Shown: in pieces, positions 53,080-61,963 of the stretch | How the letters are laid out: every line of letters begins with the position of its first letter | Numbering within the stretch: the stretch's first letter is position 1 | DNA from: Pseudomonas sp. DTU_2021_1001937_2_SI_NGA_ILE_001 | Lineage (GTDB): Bacteria; Pseudomonadota; Gammaproteobacteria; Pseudomonadales; Pseudomonadaceae | Length of the DNA stretch: 64,000 nt | Assembly: GCF_032463525.1 (NCBI RefSeq) | Contig: NZ_CP135971.1 | Location: 2,294,001 to 2,358,000, forward strand | Direction of reading: 5' to 3' | Notes under the pieces: model-generated | The model's database searches: none | Seen by the model: only the letters and a program-made list of their open reading frames with translations | Told to the model about the DNA's origin: nothing | Translations under genes and position numbers: made by a program

Positions 53080-55998
53080 ATGCAGACAGACACAACTCGC
53101 GAGAACCAGCCGACCGCTGCGCCGCAATCGAATCAGGCCCAGCAGGACCTGAGCGCCACCGCTCCAGGTCAATTGCGTGTCATCAAGCGTAACGGGACTG
53201 TCGTGCCCTACACCGACGACAAGATCACCGTCGCCATCACCAAGGCGTTTCTCGCAGTTGAGGGCGGCACCGCCGCCGCCTCGTCGCGCATCCACGACAC
53301 CGTCGCCCGCCTGACCGAACAGGTCACCACCACCTTCAAGCGTCGCATGCCATCGGGCGGTACCATCCACATCGAAGAGATCCAGGACCAGGTCGAACTG
53401 GCCCTGATGCGCGCCGGCGAGCAGAAAGTCGCCCGCGACTACGTGATCTACCGTGACTCGCGGGCCAAGGAACGTGCCGGCCGCGCCGCTGCCGAAAGCA
53501 CCGTGCAGCCGCACCCGAGCATCCGCATCACCCGCGCCGACGGCAGCCTAGAGCCGCTCGACATGGCGCGCCTGCACACCATCGTCAGCGAAGCCTGCGA
53601 AGGTCTGGAAGAGGTCGACGCCAACCTGATCCAGAACGACACCCTGAAGAACCTCTACGACGGCGTGGCCATCAAGGACGTCAACACCGCCCTGGTGATG
53701 ACCGCCCGTACCCTGGTCGAGCGCGAGCCGAACTACTCGTACGTCACCGCCCGCCTGCTGATGGACACCCTGCGTGCCGAGGCCCTGGGCTTCCTGGGCG
53801 TGGCCGAAAGCGCCACCCACCACGAAATGGCCGAGCTGTATGCCAAGGCCCTGCCGGCCTACATCGAGACCGGCATCAAGTACGAGCTGCTCGACCCGGC
53901 GCTGGCCGGCTTCGACCTGGAAAAGCTCGGCAAGGCGATCAACCACGAGCGTGACCAGCAGTTCACCTACCTGGGCCTGCAGACCCTGTACGACCGCTAC
54001 TTCATCCACAAGGACGGCATCCGCTTCGAACTGCCGCAAGTGTTCTTCATGCGCGTGGCCATGGGCCTGGCCATCGAAGAGAAGCAGCGCGAAGACCGCG
54101 CCATCGAGTTCTACAACCTGCTGTCGTCCTTCGACTACATGTCGTCGACCCCGACCCTGTTCAACGCCGGCACCCTGCGTCCACAGCTGTCGAGCTGCTA
54201 CCTGACCACCGTGCCGGACGACCTGTCGGGCATCTATCACGCCATCCACGACAACGCCATGCTGTCCAAGTTTGCCGGCGGCCTGGGCAACGACTGGACC
54301 CCTGTGCGTGCACTGGGCTCCTACATCAAGGGCACCAACGGCAAGTCGCAGGGCGTGGTGCCGTTCCTGAAAGTGGTCAACGACACCGCCGTAGCGGTCA
54401 ACCAGGGCGGCAAGCGCAAAGGCGCTGTCTGTGCCTACCTGGAAACCTGGCACATGGACATCGAAGAGTTCATCGAGCTGCGCAAGAACACCGGTGACGA
54501 TCGTCGTCGTACCCACGACATGAACACCGCCAACTGGATCCCCGACCTGTTCATGAAGCGCGTCTTCGATGACGGCAAGTGGACCCTGTTCTCGCCTTCG
54601 GAAGTGCCAGACCTGCACGACCTGACCGGCAAGGCCTTCGAAGAGCGCTACGAGTACTACGAAGCCCTGACCGAATACCCAGGCAAGATCAAGCTGTTCA
54701 AGACCATCCAGGCCAAGGACCTGTGGCGCAAGATGCTCTCGATGCTGTTCGAGACCGGCCACCCATGGCTGACCTTCAAGGACCCGTGCAACCTGCGCAG
54801 CCCGCAGCAGCACGTGGGCGTGGTGCACAGCTCGAACCTGTGCACCGAGATCACCCTGAACACCAACGCCGACGAGATCGCGGTGTGCAACCTGGGTTCG
54901 ATCAACCTGCCGAACCATATCGTCAACGGCAAGCTCGACACCGCCAAGCTCAAGCGCACCGTCGACGTCGCCGTGCGCATGCTCGACAACGTGATCGACA
55001 TCAACTACTACTCGGTGCCGCAGGCGCGTAACTCCAACCTGCGCCACCGTCCGGTCGGCCTGGGCATCATGGGCTTCCAGGACGCGCTGTACCTGCAGCA
55101 CATCCCGTACGGTTCCGAAGCCGCGGTGCAGTTCGCCGACACCTCGATGGAAGCGGTCAGCTACTACGCCATCCAGGCTTCCTGCGACCTGGCCGACGAG
55201 CGCGGCGCCTACGAGAGCTTCCAGGGCTCGCTGTGGTCCAAGGGTATCCTGCCGCTGGACTCGCAACAGATCCTCATCGAAGCCCGTGGCCAGAAGTACA
55301 TCGACGTCGACCTGAACGAGACCCTGGACTGGGCACCGGTTCGCGAACGCGTCAAGAAAGGTATCCGTAACTCGAACATCATGGCCATCGCGCCGACCGC
55401 GACCATCGCCAACATCACCGGCGTGTCGCAGTCCATCGAGCCGACCTACCAGAACCTGTACGTGAAATCGAACCTGTCGGGCGAATTCACCGTGATCAAC
55501 CCGTACCTGGTCCGCGACCTGAAGGCCCGCGATCTGTGGGACCCGGTAATGATCAACGACCTGAAGTACTACGATGGCTCCGTGCAGCAGATCGAGCGCA
55601 TTCCGCAAGAGCTGAAGGACCTGTACGCCACCGCCTTCGAAGTGGAAGCCCGCTGGATCGTCGACGCCGCCAGCCGTCGCCAGAAGTGGATCGACCAGGC
55701 GCAGTCGCTGAACCTGTACATCGCCGGCGCTTCGGGCAAGAAGCTCGACGTGACCTACCGCATGGCCTGGTACCGTGGTCTGAAGACCACCTACTACCTC
55801 CGTGCCCTGGCCGCGACCAGCACCGAGAAGTCGACCATCAACACCGGCAAGCTGAACGCCGTGTCCAGCGGTGGCCATGGTCCGGACGACTCCGCACTGA
55901 GCGCCCCGCGCCCAAGCGAAGCCGCTCCGGCGGCCGGCCCGGCCCCCGTACCGAAGGCCTGCGCCATCGACGAGCCTGATTGCGAGGCTTGCCAGTAA
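53080..55998 (+). CDS. nrdA: class Ia ribonucleoside-diphosphate reductase, alpha subunit
   Basis: NrdA reduces ribonucleoside diphosphates with its partner NrdB. The 972-residue protein is longer than E. coli NrdA (761) because it has two N-terminal ATP-cones: RVIKRNGTVVPYTDDKITVAI and the region from IRITRADGSLEPLDMARLHTI. The barrel includes SSTPTLFNAGTLRPQLSSCYL (active cysteine), FAGGLGNDWTPVRALG, CTEITLNT and VCNLGSINLPNHIV. Near the end FMRMAWYRGLKTTYYLRA-type sequence and the C-terminal cysteines CEAC serve electron transfer. The start MQTDTTREN at 53080 has weak GGAG support. Confidence 0.96.
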   Translation: MQTDTTRENQPTAAPQSNQAQQDLSATAPGQLRVIKRNGTVVPYTDDKITVAITKAFLAVEGGTAAASSRIHDTVARLTEQVTTTFKRRMPSGGTIHIEEIQDQVELALMRAGEQKVARDYVIYRDSRAKERAGRAAAESTVQPHPSIRITRADGSLEPLDMARLHTIVSEACEGLEEVDANLIQNDTLKNLYDGVAIKDVNTALVMTARTLVEREPNYSYVTARLLMDTLRAEALGFLGVAESATHHEMAELYAKALPAYIETGIKYELLDPALAGFDLEKLGKAINHERDQQFTYLGLQTLYDRYFIHKDGIRFELPQVFFMRVAMGLAIEEKQREDRAIEFYNLLSSFDYMSSTPTLFNAGTLRPQLSSCYLTTVPDDLSGIYHAIHDNAMLSKFAGGLGNDWTPVRALGSYIKGTNGKSQGVVPFLKVVNDTAVAVNQGGKRKGAVCAYLETWHMDIEEFIELRKNTGDDRRRTHDMNTANWIPDLFMKRVFDDGKWTLFSPSEVPDLHDLTGKAFEERYEYYEALTEYPGKIKLFKTIQAKDLWRKMLSMLFETGHPWLTFKDPCNLRSPQQHVGVVHSSNLCTEITLNTNADEIAVCNLGSINLPNHIVNGKLDTAKLKRTVDVAVRMLDNVIDINYYSVPQARNSNLRHRPVGLGIMGFQDALYLQHIPYGSEAAVQFADTSMEAVSYYAIQASCDLADERGAYESFQGSLWSKGILPLDSQQILIEARGQKYIDVDLNETLDWAPVRERVKKGIRNSNIMAIAPTATIANITGVSQSIEPTYQNLYVKSNLSGEFTVINPYLVRDLKARDLWDPVMINDLKYYDGSVQQIERIPQELKDLYATAFEVEARWIVDAASRRQKWIDQAQSLNLYIAGASGKKLDVTYRMAWYRGLKTTYYLRALAATSTEKSTINTGKLNAVSSGGHGPDDSALSAPRPSEAAPAAGPAPVPKACAIDEPDCEACQ

Positions 55999-56004
55999 GC
56001 GTCA

Positions 56005-56054
56005 TTCGCGGCTCAAGCCACTCCTGCCCCGGTGGGAGCGGCTTGAGCCGCGAA
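56005..56054. repeat. inverted REP pair between nrdA and nrdB
   Basis: TTCGCGGCTCAAGCC at 56005-56019 and GGCTTGAGCCGCGAA at 56040-56054 are perfect 15-base reverse complements. The middle has CTCCTGCCCCGGTGGGAG, itself partly paired. It begins just 6 bases after the nrdA stop and may act as the end of the nrdA transcript. Confidence 0.8.
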
Positions 56055-56154
56055 GCTTCACCTTCCCCGCTGTACGGCTGACCCAGGTCAGCGCACTCCG
56101 CCTCTCCCGCTGTCACCATTTGCCTGCATCGAGATTTTTCTCGAACCGCGCACG

Positions 56155-56202
56155 AAACTATATCTTGTGCCTCGACTCAAAACGAAACACAATATGAGCC
56201 CT
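56155..56202 (+). promoter_or_regulatory. pair of NrdR-box-like sites before nrdB
   Basis: AAACTATATCTTGTGC (56155-56170) fits the NrdR consensus nearly perfectly. ACACAATATGAGCCCT (56187-56202) fits its first half. The starts are 32 bases apart, as at nrdA. TTGTGC at 56165-56170 and CACAAT at 56188-56193 with a 17-base spacer could be the -35 and -10 of a promoter that these sites would overlap. Confidence 0.65.
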
Positions 56203-56242
56203 TTCGGTGTGACTCGATGCGTTTTCCCCACCAGGAAAGCCA

Positions 56243-56273
56243 GCGCCGCCGGAAGTCCGGAAAGCGCCTTTTT
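56243..56273 (+). terminator. possible attenuator stem in the nrdB leader
   Basis: GCGC and GCGC, and inside them CCGG-AAGT-CCGG, build a bulged stem that is followed by CTTTTTC. If transcription starts near 56200 this would lie 45-75 bases into a 400-base leader. It is a plausible but weak intrinsic terminator, or a 3-prime end for nrdA read-through. Confidence 0.4.
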
Positions 56274-56598
56274 CATGGGCTGATTTTCTCAACGGGTAAG
56301 GCAGTGCAGGGCAATCTTCTGTATACTGCGCGCCCTCGATCCAGGGTACTCAAATGACCCATTGCGCAGGCAATACCGGTTCACCTGAATACAACCGGGA
56401 ATCGTGTCACCGGCCCGCACGCTGCCCAAGCCGCAGCGGCCAGGCTACAGAGCGCTGCCTCCAGCACCCGACACCGTAGACCACTCGACTCATCGAGACA
56501 GATTCCGTTGCCCGCGACTGCCAATGCAACGCGGGCACAGCCTACTTAAAAATCCACCGGTCCCCTTCCGGGCGACCCTCAAGCAGGAGATGTAAACC
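56274..56598 (+). other. nrdB leader region
   Basis: No gene is seen. TATACT followed by GCGCGCCC (56322-56335) may be a further -10 with a GC-rich discriminator, though its -35 is poor. GCCCGCG and CGCGGGC arms near 56511-56537 may fold. A T-free, GC-rich stretch then leads to AGGAG ahead of nrdB. Confidence 0.35.
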
Positions 56599-57846
56599 AT
56601 GCTGAGCTGGGACGAATTCGACAAGGAAGACGGCGAAGTCAGCGCCGCTGCCCCCCAGGCCTCCAAGACCCAGGAAGCGACCCTGGACCGCCTCGACAGT
56701 GCCGGCGGTGCCGCGGCCCAGGAAGCCCGTGCGGTAACCGACAGCGACTCGGCTGCGGTCGCCCGCGCCAAGAAGGCGCTCGATGCCCTGGACGTCGCCG
56801 AAGGCCTGGCCGAACTCGAAGGTGCCTCCGCTCGCGTCGCCGTCGACGAAAAGCGCATGATCAACTGCCGCGCCGACCTCAACCAGCTGGTGCCTTTCAA
56901 GTACGACTGGGCCTGGCAGAAGTACCTGGACGGCTGCGCCAACCACTGGATGCCGCAAGAGGTCAACATGACCGCGGACATCGCCCTGTGGAAGAACCCC
57001 GAAGGCCTGACCGACGACGAGCGTCGCATCGTCATGCGCAACCTCGGCTTCTTCTCCACCGCCGACTCGCTGGTCGCCAACAACCTGGCCCTGGCCGTGT
57101 ACCGCCTGATCACCAACCCCGAGTGCCGCCAGTACATCCTGCGCCAGGCCTTCGAAGAGGCGATCCACACCCACGCCTATCAGTACTGCATCGAGTCGCT
57201 GGGCATGGATGAAGGCGAGATCTTCAACATGTACCACGAGATCCCGTCGGTCGCGAAGAAAGCCGCCTGGGGCCTGAAGTACACCCGTTCGATTTCCGAC
57301 CCGGAGTTCAACACCGGCACCCCGGAAACCGACAAGGAACTGCTGCGCAACCTGATCGCCTACTACTGCGTGCTGGAAGGCATCTTCTTCTACTGCGGCT
57401 TCACCCAGATCCTTTCCATGGGCCGCCGCAACAAGATGACCGGCGTTGCCGAGCAGTTCCAGTACATCCTGCGTGACGAGTCCATGCACCTGAACTTCGG
57501 CATCGACGTGATCAACCAGATCAAGATCGAGAACCCGCACCTGTGGGATGCCGCGATGAAGGAAGAGGCCACGCAGATGATCCTGCAGGGCACCCAGCTG
57601 GAAATCGAATACGCGCGCGACACCATGCCGCGCGGCGTACTGGGCATGAACGCGGCGATGATGGAAGACTACCTGAAGTTCATCGCCAACCGCCGCCTGA
57701 CCCAGATCGGCCTGAAGGAAGAGTACCCAGGTACCACCAACCCCTTCCCGTGGATGAGCGAGATCATGGACCTGAAGAAAGAGAAGAACTTCTTCGAGAC
57801 CCGCGTGATCGAGTACCAGACCGGCGGCGCGCTGAGCTGGGACTGA
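56599..57846 (+). CDS. nrdB: class Ia ribonucleoside-diphosphate reductase, beta subunit
   Basis: NrdB holds the diiron-tyrosyl radical. Metal ligands can be placed: Asp127 (NMTADIALW), Glu187 and His190 ([12 protein letters not shown]), Glu260 (CVLEGIFFY), Glu294 and His297 ([10 protein letters not shown]). The radical tyrosine is Tyr194 in HTHAY, so this is class Ia rather than the Phe-containing class Ic. The 415-residue length includes an Ala-, Asp- and Glu-rich extension of about 80 residues at the N-terminus. AGGAG lies 9 bases before the ATG. NrdR-like sites sit about 400 bases upstream. Confidence 0.97.
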   Translation: MLSWDEFDKEDGEVSAAAPQASKTQEATLDRLDSAGGAAAQEARAVTDSDSAAVARAKKALDALDVAEGLAELEGASARVAVDEKRMINCRADLNQLVPFKYDWAWQKYLDGCANHWMPQEVNMTADIALWKNPEGLTDDERRIVMRNLGFFSTADSLVANNLALAVYRLITNPECRQYILRQAFEEAIHTHAYQYCIESLGMDEGEIFNMYHEIPSVAKKAAWGLKYTRSISDPEFNTGTPETDKELLRNLIAYYCVLEGIFFYCGFTQILSMGRRNKMTGVAEQFQYILRDESMHLNFGIDVINQIKIENPHLWDAAMKEEATQMILQGTQLEIEYARDTMPRGVLGMNAAMMEDYLKFIANRRLTQIGLKEEYPGTTNPFPWMSEIMDLKKEKNFFETRVIEYQTGGALSWD

Positions 57847-57869
57847 TCGACCAGCCCGCAGCAAAAAAA

Positions 57870-57898
57870 ACCGGAAGCCCAGGCTTCCGGTCTTTTTA
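57870..57898 (+). terminator. intrinsic terminator after nrdB
   Basis: ACCGGAAGCC and GGCTTCCGGT make a 10-base stem with a 2-base centre, with A run before and CTTTTTA after. It is strong and lies 24 bases after the stop. Confidence 0.92.
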
Positions 57899-57925
57899 TG
57901 CCTGCTGGTCAGTTAGACCGGCTAA

Positions 57926-57948
57926 GCGGCTAAAGCCCCTCCCACCGG
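57926..57948. repeat. partial REP element
   Basis: GCGGCTAAAGCCCCTCCCAC resembles the reverse-oriented REP at 19925, with one change in the right arm (CCCC for CGCT). It lies next to the end of the cysteine desulfurase gene. Confidence 0.6.
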
Positions 57949-57980
57949 GTCACATGCCGCCTAAGCGAACCGTATTGCAT

Positions 57981-59108
57981 TCAGGCCAGAACCTGACGCA
58001 GCACCTCGATGGCCTGGTCGACGTCCTCATTCGTGGTGAAACGCCCGAAGCTGATGCGTACCGACTGGTTGGCCAGCATCGGGTTGAGGCCCAGGGCCAG
58101 AAGCACGTGGGAAGGTGCGTTGCTGGCCGAGTTGCAGGCCGAGGTCGAAGACAGCGCCAGGCGCCCGCTGAACACTGCCGGGCTGAAGGCAAAGCGGTCG
58201 ATGCTGAAGTTGAGGGTGTGTGGGATGCGCTGCGCCGGGTCGCCGTTCAACGCTACACCCGGCAACGCCAGCATGGCATCGCGCAGGCGGTTGGACAGTG
58301 CCTGGATGCGCGCGCTTTCTTCGACCATTTCGGCCCCGGCCAACGCATAGGCGCTGCCCATGCCGACGATCTGGTGGGTAGCCAGGGTGCCGGAGCGCAG
58401 GCCCTGCTCGTGGCCCCCGCCATGAATCTGCGCCTCGACCTGAGCACGGGCCCGATCCCCCACATACAGCGCGCCGATGCCCTTGGGCCCGTAGGTCTTA
58501 TGTGCGGAGATGGACATCAGGTCCACCGCCAGGCTGGAAAGGTCGATGGCGACCTTGCCGGTGGCCTGCGCGGCATCGACATGAAACAGCGCCCCGCGCT
58601 CGCGCACCCGCTCGCCGATGCGGCGAATGTCCGTCAGCGTGCCCAGCTCGTTATTGACCAGCATCAGCGACACCAGCAGGGTGTCGTCACGCAGCGCATC
58701 GGCCACCGCTTCAGGGTGGATCAGGCCGTCGGCGCCGGGGCGCAGCCAGGTCACTTCGACGCCCTGTTGCTCCAGTTGCCTGACGCTGTCGATGACCGCC
58801 TTGTGCTCGATACAACTGGTGACCAGGTGTCGACGGCCCGCCGGTGCCTTGGCGAATACGCCTTTGAGCGCCAGGTTATTGGACTCGGTGGCCCCGGAGG
58901 TCCACACCACCTGATTAGCCTGCGCACCGATCAGCGCAGCCACCTGCCCGCGAGCCTGCTCCACCGCCTGGCGGGCGTGCTGACCGTGCTGGTGCGAGGT
59001 CGAAGCCGGGTTGCCGAAGGCCCGCTGGCCCATGTGCACGAGCATGTCGGCCACGACGCGGTCGTCGATAGGAGTGGTGGCGGCGTAATCGAAATACAGT
59101 TCAGACAT
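57981..59108 (-). CDS. cysteine desulfurase, NifS/IscS-like
   Basis: This PLP enzyme of 375 residues takes sulfur from cysteine as a persulfide. The start is MSELYFDYAATTPIDDRV. Key parts are TSGATESNNLAL, IEHKAVIDS, VNNELGT, the PLP lysine in SISAHKTYGPKGIGALYV near 205, and the catalytic Cys in SSTSACNSASNAPSHVL near 328. It is not in an isc or suf cluster, so the sulfur acceptor is unknown. It diverges from an Lrp-type gene across a 200-base AT-rich region, a typical regulator-target pair. Frame and length are normal. Confidence 0.92.
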   Translation of the reverse strand: MSELYFDYAATTPIDDRVVADMLVHMGQRAFGNPASTSHQHGQHARQAVEQARGQVAALIGAQANQVVWTSGATESNNLALKGVFAKAPAGRRHLVTSCIEHKAVIDSVRQLEQQGVEVTWLRPGADGLIHPEAVADALRDDTLLVSLMLVNNELGTLTDIRRIGERVRERGALFHVDAAQATGKVAIDLSSLAVDLMSISAHKTYGPKGIGALYVGDRARAQVEAQIHGGGHEQGLRSGTLATHQIVGMGSAYALAGAEMVEESARIQALSNRLRDAMLALPGVALNGDPAQRIPHTLNFSIDRFAFSPAVFSGRLALSSTSACNSASNAPSHVLLALGLNPMLANQSVRISFGRFTTNEDVDQAIEVLRQVLA

Positions 59109-59308
59109 GGGAGTACCAGCACGAAGTGATGAGAGGCTGGTGAAAATGGTATAGCTGGCAGCGGGAAAAATAATTGATAAATAACGGGTACCGGCAAGCA
59201 ATATCGGAAAATAGTTCCGGTTAAAAAGCCATTAAAGGAATACAATTTCAGCCCAATCACCAACGGCAAAATCGTTATGCCTATCGGCAATAAGAACGGT
59301 GTTCATAC
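59109..59308. promoter_or_regulatory. divergent promoter region, AT-rich, with inverted repeat
   Basis: The gap is clearly richer in A and T than its surroundings. CGGAA and TTCCG arms (59205-59219) with a 5-base centre form a possible regulator site. Runs such as AAAATAATTGATAAATAA fit promoter DNA. Lrp-type regulators often control their own gene and the divergent one. Confidence 0.5.
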
Positions 59309-59758
59309 ATGGACAAATTCGACAAGGCGATCCTCGCCATCCTGCAGCAGGACTGCACGGTCGCGCTGGCCACGGTCGCCGAGCGCGTCGGCCTGAGCAA
59401 CACCGCCTGCTGGCGGCGTATCCAGAAGCTCGAAGAAACCGGCGTCATCCTCAAGCGCGTGGCCCTGCTCAGCCCCAAGGAGCTGGGCGTACCCGTCACC
59501 GTATTCGCCTTCGTGCGCACCGGGCGTCACGACATGGAATGGCTGGAGACCTTCCACCGCCGGGTCAGCGAAATCAAGGAAGTGGTGGAGTTCTACCGCA
59601 TGGCGGGTGTCACCGATTACCTGCTGCGCCTGGCGGTGCCGGACATTGCCGGCTACGACGCGGTGTACAAGCAGCTCATCCAGATTCCCGGCATCGCGGA
59701 TGTCAGCTCCAGCTTCGCCATGGAACAGATCAAGGCCACCACCGCCCTGCCCTTGTGA
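59309..59758 (+). CDS. Lrp/AsnC family transcriptional regulator
   Basis: The 149-residue protein starts MDKFDKAILAILQQDCTVAL and has the AsnC helix-turn-helix (AERVGLSNTACWRRIQKLEETGVI, residues about 24-47). A ligand-binding RAM domain follows: VTVFAFVRTGRHDMEWLE, VVEFYRMAGVTDYLLRLAV and ADVSSSFAMEQIK. Such regulators sense an amino acid. Position back to back with a cysteine desulfurase suggests that cysteine or a relative is the signal. This is inference. LysR follows 61 bases on. Confidence 0.92.
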   Translation: MDKFDKAILAILQQDCTVALATVAERVGLSNTACWRRIQKLEETGVILKRVALLSPKELGVPVTVFAFVRTGRHDMEWLETFHRRVSEIKEVVEFYRMAGVTDYLLRLAVPDIAGYDAVYKQLIQIPGIADVSSSFAMEQIKATTALPL

Positions 59759-59819
59759 CCCACAGCGGCAGAGATGGCGCTATGCTGCGCGCCACATCCG
59801 CCGCCCTTCAGGAGCCTGC

Positions 59820-60713
59820 ATGTCCCTCCGCGCCCTGCGTACCCTGGTCGCCATCGCCCGCCACGGCTCCTTCGCCCGCGCCGCCGAAGCGGTGCACCTG
59901 ACCCAGTCGGCAGTGAGCCTGCATGTGCGCAGTCTCGAAGAGGAATTCAATGCGCCGTTGTTCGACCGTTCGCGACGTCTGCCGGTGCTGACCGAGGCCG
60001 GGCATTTGGCGGTGGAGCGCGCCAGGGAGATCCTCGCCATCTACGACAGCATTGCCGCCGAGCTGGGCGATGGCAGCGAGCTGCGCGGGCGCTTGCGCCT
60101 GGGCGCCATCCATACCGCCCTGGCCGGTGTGCTGCCTGCAGCGCTGGCGGCCATGGGCAGCGCCCACCCCAACCTGCGGGTCAACGTGGCCTCGGGCATG
60201 TCTGCCGAACTGGCGGTGCTGATCGAGGCCGGCGACCTGGACGCTGCCGTCACCACCGAACCGGTGAAGCCCTACCCCCACGGGCTGGTCAGCACCGTGC
60301 TGTTCGAGGAAGGCTTCTGGATCATCGCCCCGGCCGACGCCGACAGCCGCGACCCCAGGCGCCTGCTGCAGGACTACCCATTCATTCGCTTCGACCGCCG
60401 TGCCTGGGCCGGGCGCACCATCGAACGCGAGTTGCGCCGCCAGCGCCTGCGGATACAGACCAGCATGGAACTGGACAGCCAGGAGGCGATTGTCCGCATG
60501 GTTGCCAGCGGCCTGGGCGTGGCGGTCATTCCCATGAGCGAGCGCAGCCTGGCGGCGTTTTCCAGCCTGGTATGCCTGCCCTTCGGCGAACCGCAACGGA
60601 TGCGCCGCGTGGTGCTGCTGGAACGCGAGGATCGCCCCGCCGGGCGCCTGGCGGTGGCACTGGCCGAAGCGGTGCGGGCGCAGGCGGGGCATATGCCGAC
60701 CCATGAGGAATAA
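59820..60713 (+). CDS. LysR family transcriptional regulator
   Basis: The 297-residue protein begins MSLRALRTLVAIARHGSFAR with the LysR helix-turn-helix (AAEAVHLTQSAVSLHVRSLEEEF) and LFDRSRRLPVLTEAG. The effector domain has two alpha/beta lobes, with RLGAIHTALAGVLPAAL and GDLDAAVTTEPV in lobe 1. CAGGAG lies 5 bases before the ATG at 59820. It precedes the aminotransferase and AEC transporter genes on the same strand, with an inverted repeat AATTG-N9-CAATT at 60712-60730 between. It may regulate them, which is inferred. Confidence 0.92.
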   Translation: MSLRALRTLVAIARHGSFARAAEAVHLTQSAVSLHVRSLEEEFNAPLFDRSRRLPVLTEAGHLAVERAREILAIYDSIAAELGDGSELRGRLRLGAIHTALAGVLPAALAAMGSAHPNLRVNVASGMSAELAVLIEAGDLDAAVTTEPVKPYPHGLVSTVLFEEGFWIIAPADADSRDPRRLLQDYPFIRFDRRAWAGRTIERELRRQRLRIQTSMELDSQEAIVRMVASGLGVAVIPMSERSLAAFSSLVCLPFGEPQRMRRVVLLEREDRPAGRLAVALAEAVRAQAGHMPTHEE

Positions 60714-60730
60714 TTGACAAAACCTCAATT
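60712..60730. promoter_or_regulatory. AATTG-N9-CAATT operator-like repeat
   Basis: Arms AATTG and CAATT stand at 60712-60716 and 60726-60730, overlapping the LysR stop codon and lying 67 bases before the aminotransferase start. T-N11-A type dyads are typical for LysR proteins. Nearby AT content (TTTAATATCG) fits a promoter. Confidence 0.45.
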
Positions 60731-60796
60731 TAATATCGTTTTTTCTTGTCCTTGGTGACCGCTATCTTGATCCGGACTTCCGCATCGAGGCACGCC

Positions 60797-61963
60797 ATGA
60801 CCACCGCCAGCCCCACCCGCACCGCAACCCCTTCACCCATCCTGCTCATGGCACGCCACGCCGCCGCCCTGCGCGCGCAGGGCCAGGATGTGATCGACCT
60901 GACCCTGGGCGAGCCAGACTTCGACGCACCGGCCCATGTGCTGCTGGCCACCCACGCCGCTCTTGGCCAACGCCAGAGCTACTCCCCGGCCAACGGCCTG
61001 CCGCGCCTGCGTGAAGCGATTCGCTGGCGGGTACGCCATGATCGCGGCCTGCATTACCGGGAAGATCAGGTCGCGGTCGGCTGCGGGGCCAAGCAGGTCA
61101 TCTTCAATGCCTTCATGGCGACCTTGCAGCCTGGCGACGAAGTCTTGCTGCCCGCGCCCTACTGGGCCAGTTATCCAGACATGATCCGCCTCTGCGGGGC
61201 GCAACCCGTGGTGCTGCCGACCACCGCCGCCGAGGGCTTTCGCCTGACCGCCGAACACCTGGCGGCGGCGCTGGAGCTGTCACCCAACGCTCGCTGGCTG
61301 GTGCTCAACGCCCCCGGCAACCCTTCCGGTTCGACCTACAGCGTCGCGCAACTGCGTGAGTTGGCCGAGGTGTTGCGCGGTTATCCGCAGCTGATGATCC
61401 TCAGCGACGACATCTACGCCGAGATCCGCTTCACCGACCAGCCCTATGCGACGCTGGCCGCCGTGGCCGAGGACCTGAACGAGCGGACCCTGCTGGTCGA
61501 TGGCGTCTCCAAGGCCTATGCCATGACCGGCTGGCGCGTCGGCTGGGGCTGCGGACCGGCGCCACTGGTGGCGGCGATCAACGCCATTCAGTCGCAGAAC
61601 TGCACGCAGACCAGCACCCTCAGCCAATTGGCGACCATCGCCGCGCTGGAGGGCGAACGGGATTTCCTCAGTGAACGCAACGCCATCTACCGGCAGCGCC
61701 GCGATGCCGCCCTGGCGGTGCTGCGTACCAGCCAGACGCTGGACGTACTGAGCCCCGAGGGGGCGTTTTATCTGCTGCCCAGAATCAAAGGCACGCACGA
61801 CGACCAGGACGTGGCCATGGACCTGCTCAAGGTCGGTGTGGCCACCGTGCCCGGCAGCGCCTTCGGAGCACCGGGGCATCTGCGCCTGTCGTTCGCCACC
61901 GACCAGGCCACCCTGGTAAAGGGCTGCCAGCGTCTTGTCAGCGCCCTGGGAGACCGCCCATGA
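60797..61963 (+). CDS. class I/II PLP aminotransferase
   Basis: The 388-residue enzyme is an aspartate aminotransferase-like fold-type I protein: DLTLGEPDFDAPAHV, YSPANGLPRLREAI, YWASYPDMIRL and LNAPGNPSGSTY. The PLP lysine is in DGVSKAYAMTGWRVGWG near residue 241. The arginine for the alpha-carboxylate is in HLRLSFATD. The substrate is not told; the subgroup includes aspartate/prephenate and aromatic aminotransferases. The ATG at 60797 follows GAGG by 7 bases. Its stop overlaps the AEC transporter start by 4 bases. Confidence 0.92.
   Translation: MTTASPTRTATPSPILLMARHAAALRAQGQDVIDLTLGEPDFDAPAHVLLATHAALGQRQSYSPANGLPRLREAIRWRVRHDRGLHYREDQVAVGCGAKQVIFNAFMATLQPGDEVLLPAPYWASYPDMIRLCGAQPVVLPTTAAEGFRLTAEHLAAALELSPNARWLVLNAPGNPSGSTYSVAQLRELAEVLRGYPQLMILSDDIYAEIRFTDQPYATLAAVAEDLNERTLLVDGVSKAYAMTGWRVGWGCGPAPLVAAINAIQSQNCTQTSTLSQLATIAALEGERDFLSERNAIYRQRRDAALAVLRTSQTLDVLSPEGAFYLLPRIKGTHDDQDVAMDLLKVGVATVPGSAFGAPGHLRLSFATDQATLVKGCQRLVSALGDRP

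Noticed and set aside
53548..55878. Very long open frame on the minus strand opposite nrdA
   Set aside because: It is the shadow of nrdA in GC-rich DNA. It is rich in Val, Gly, His and Gln repeats, has no ribosome site and no family resemblance.
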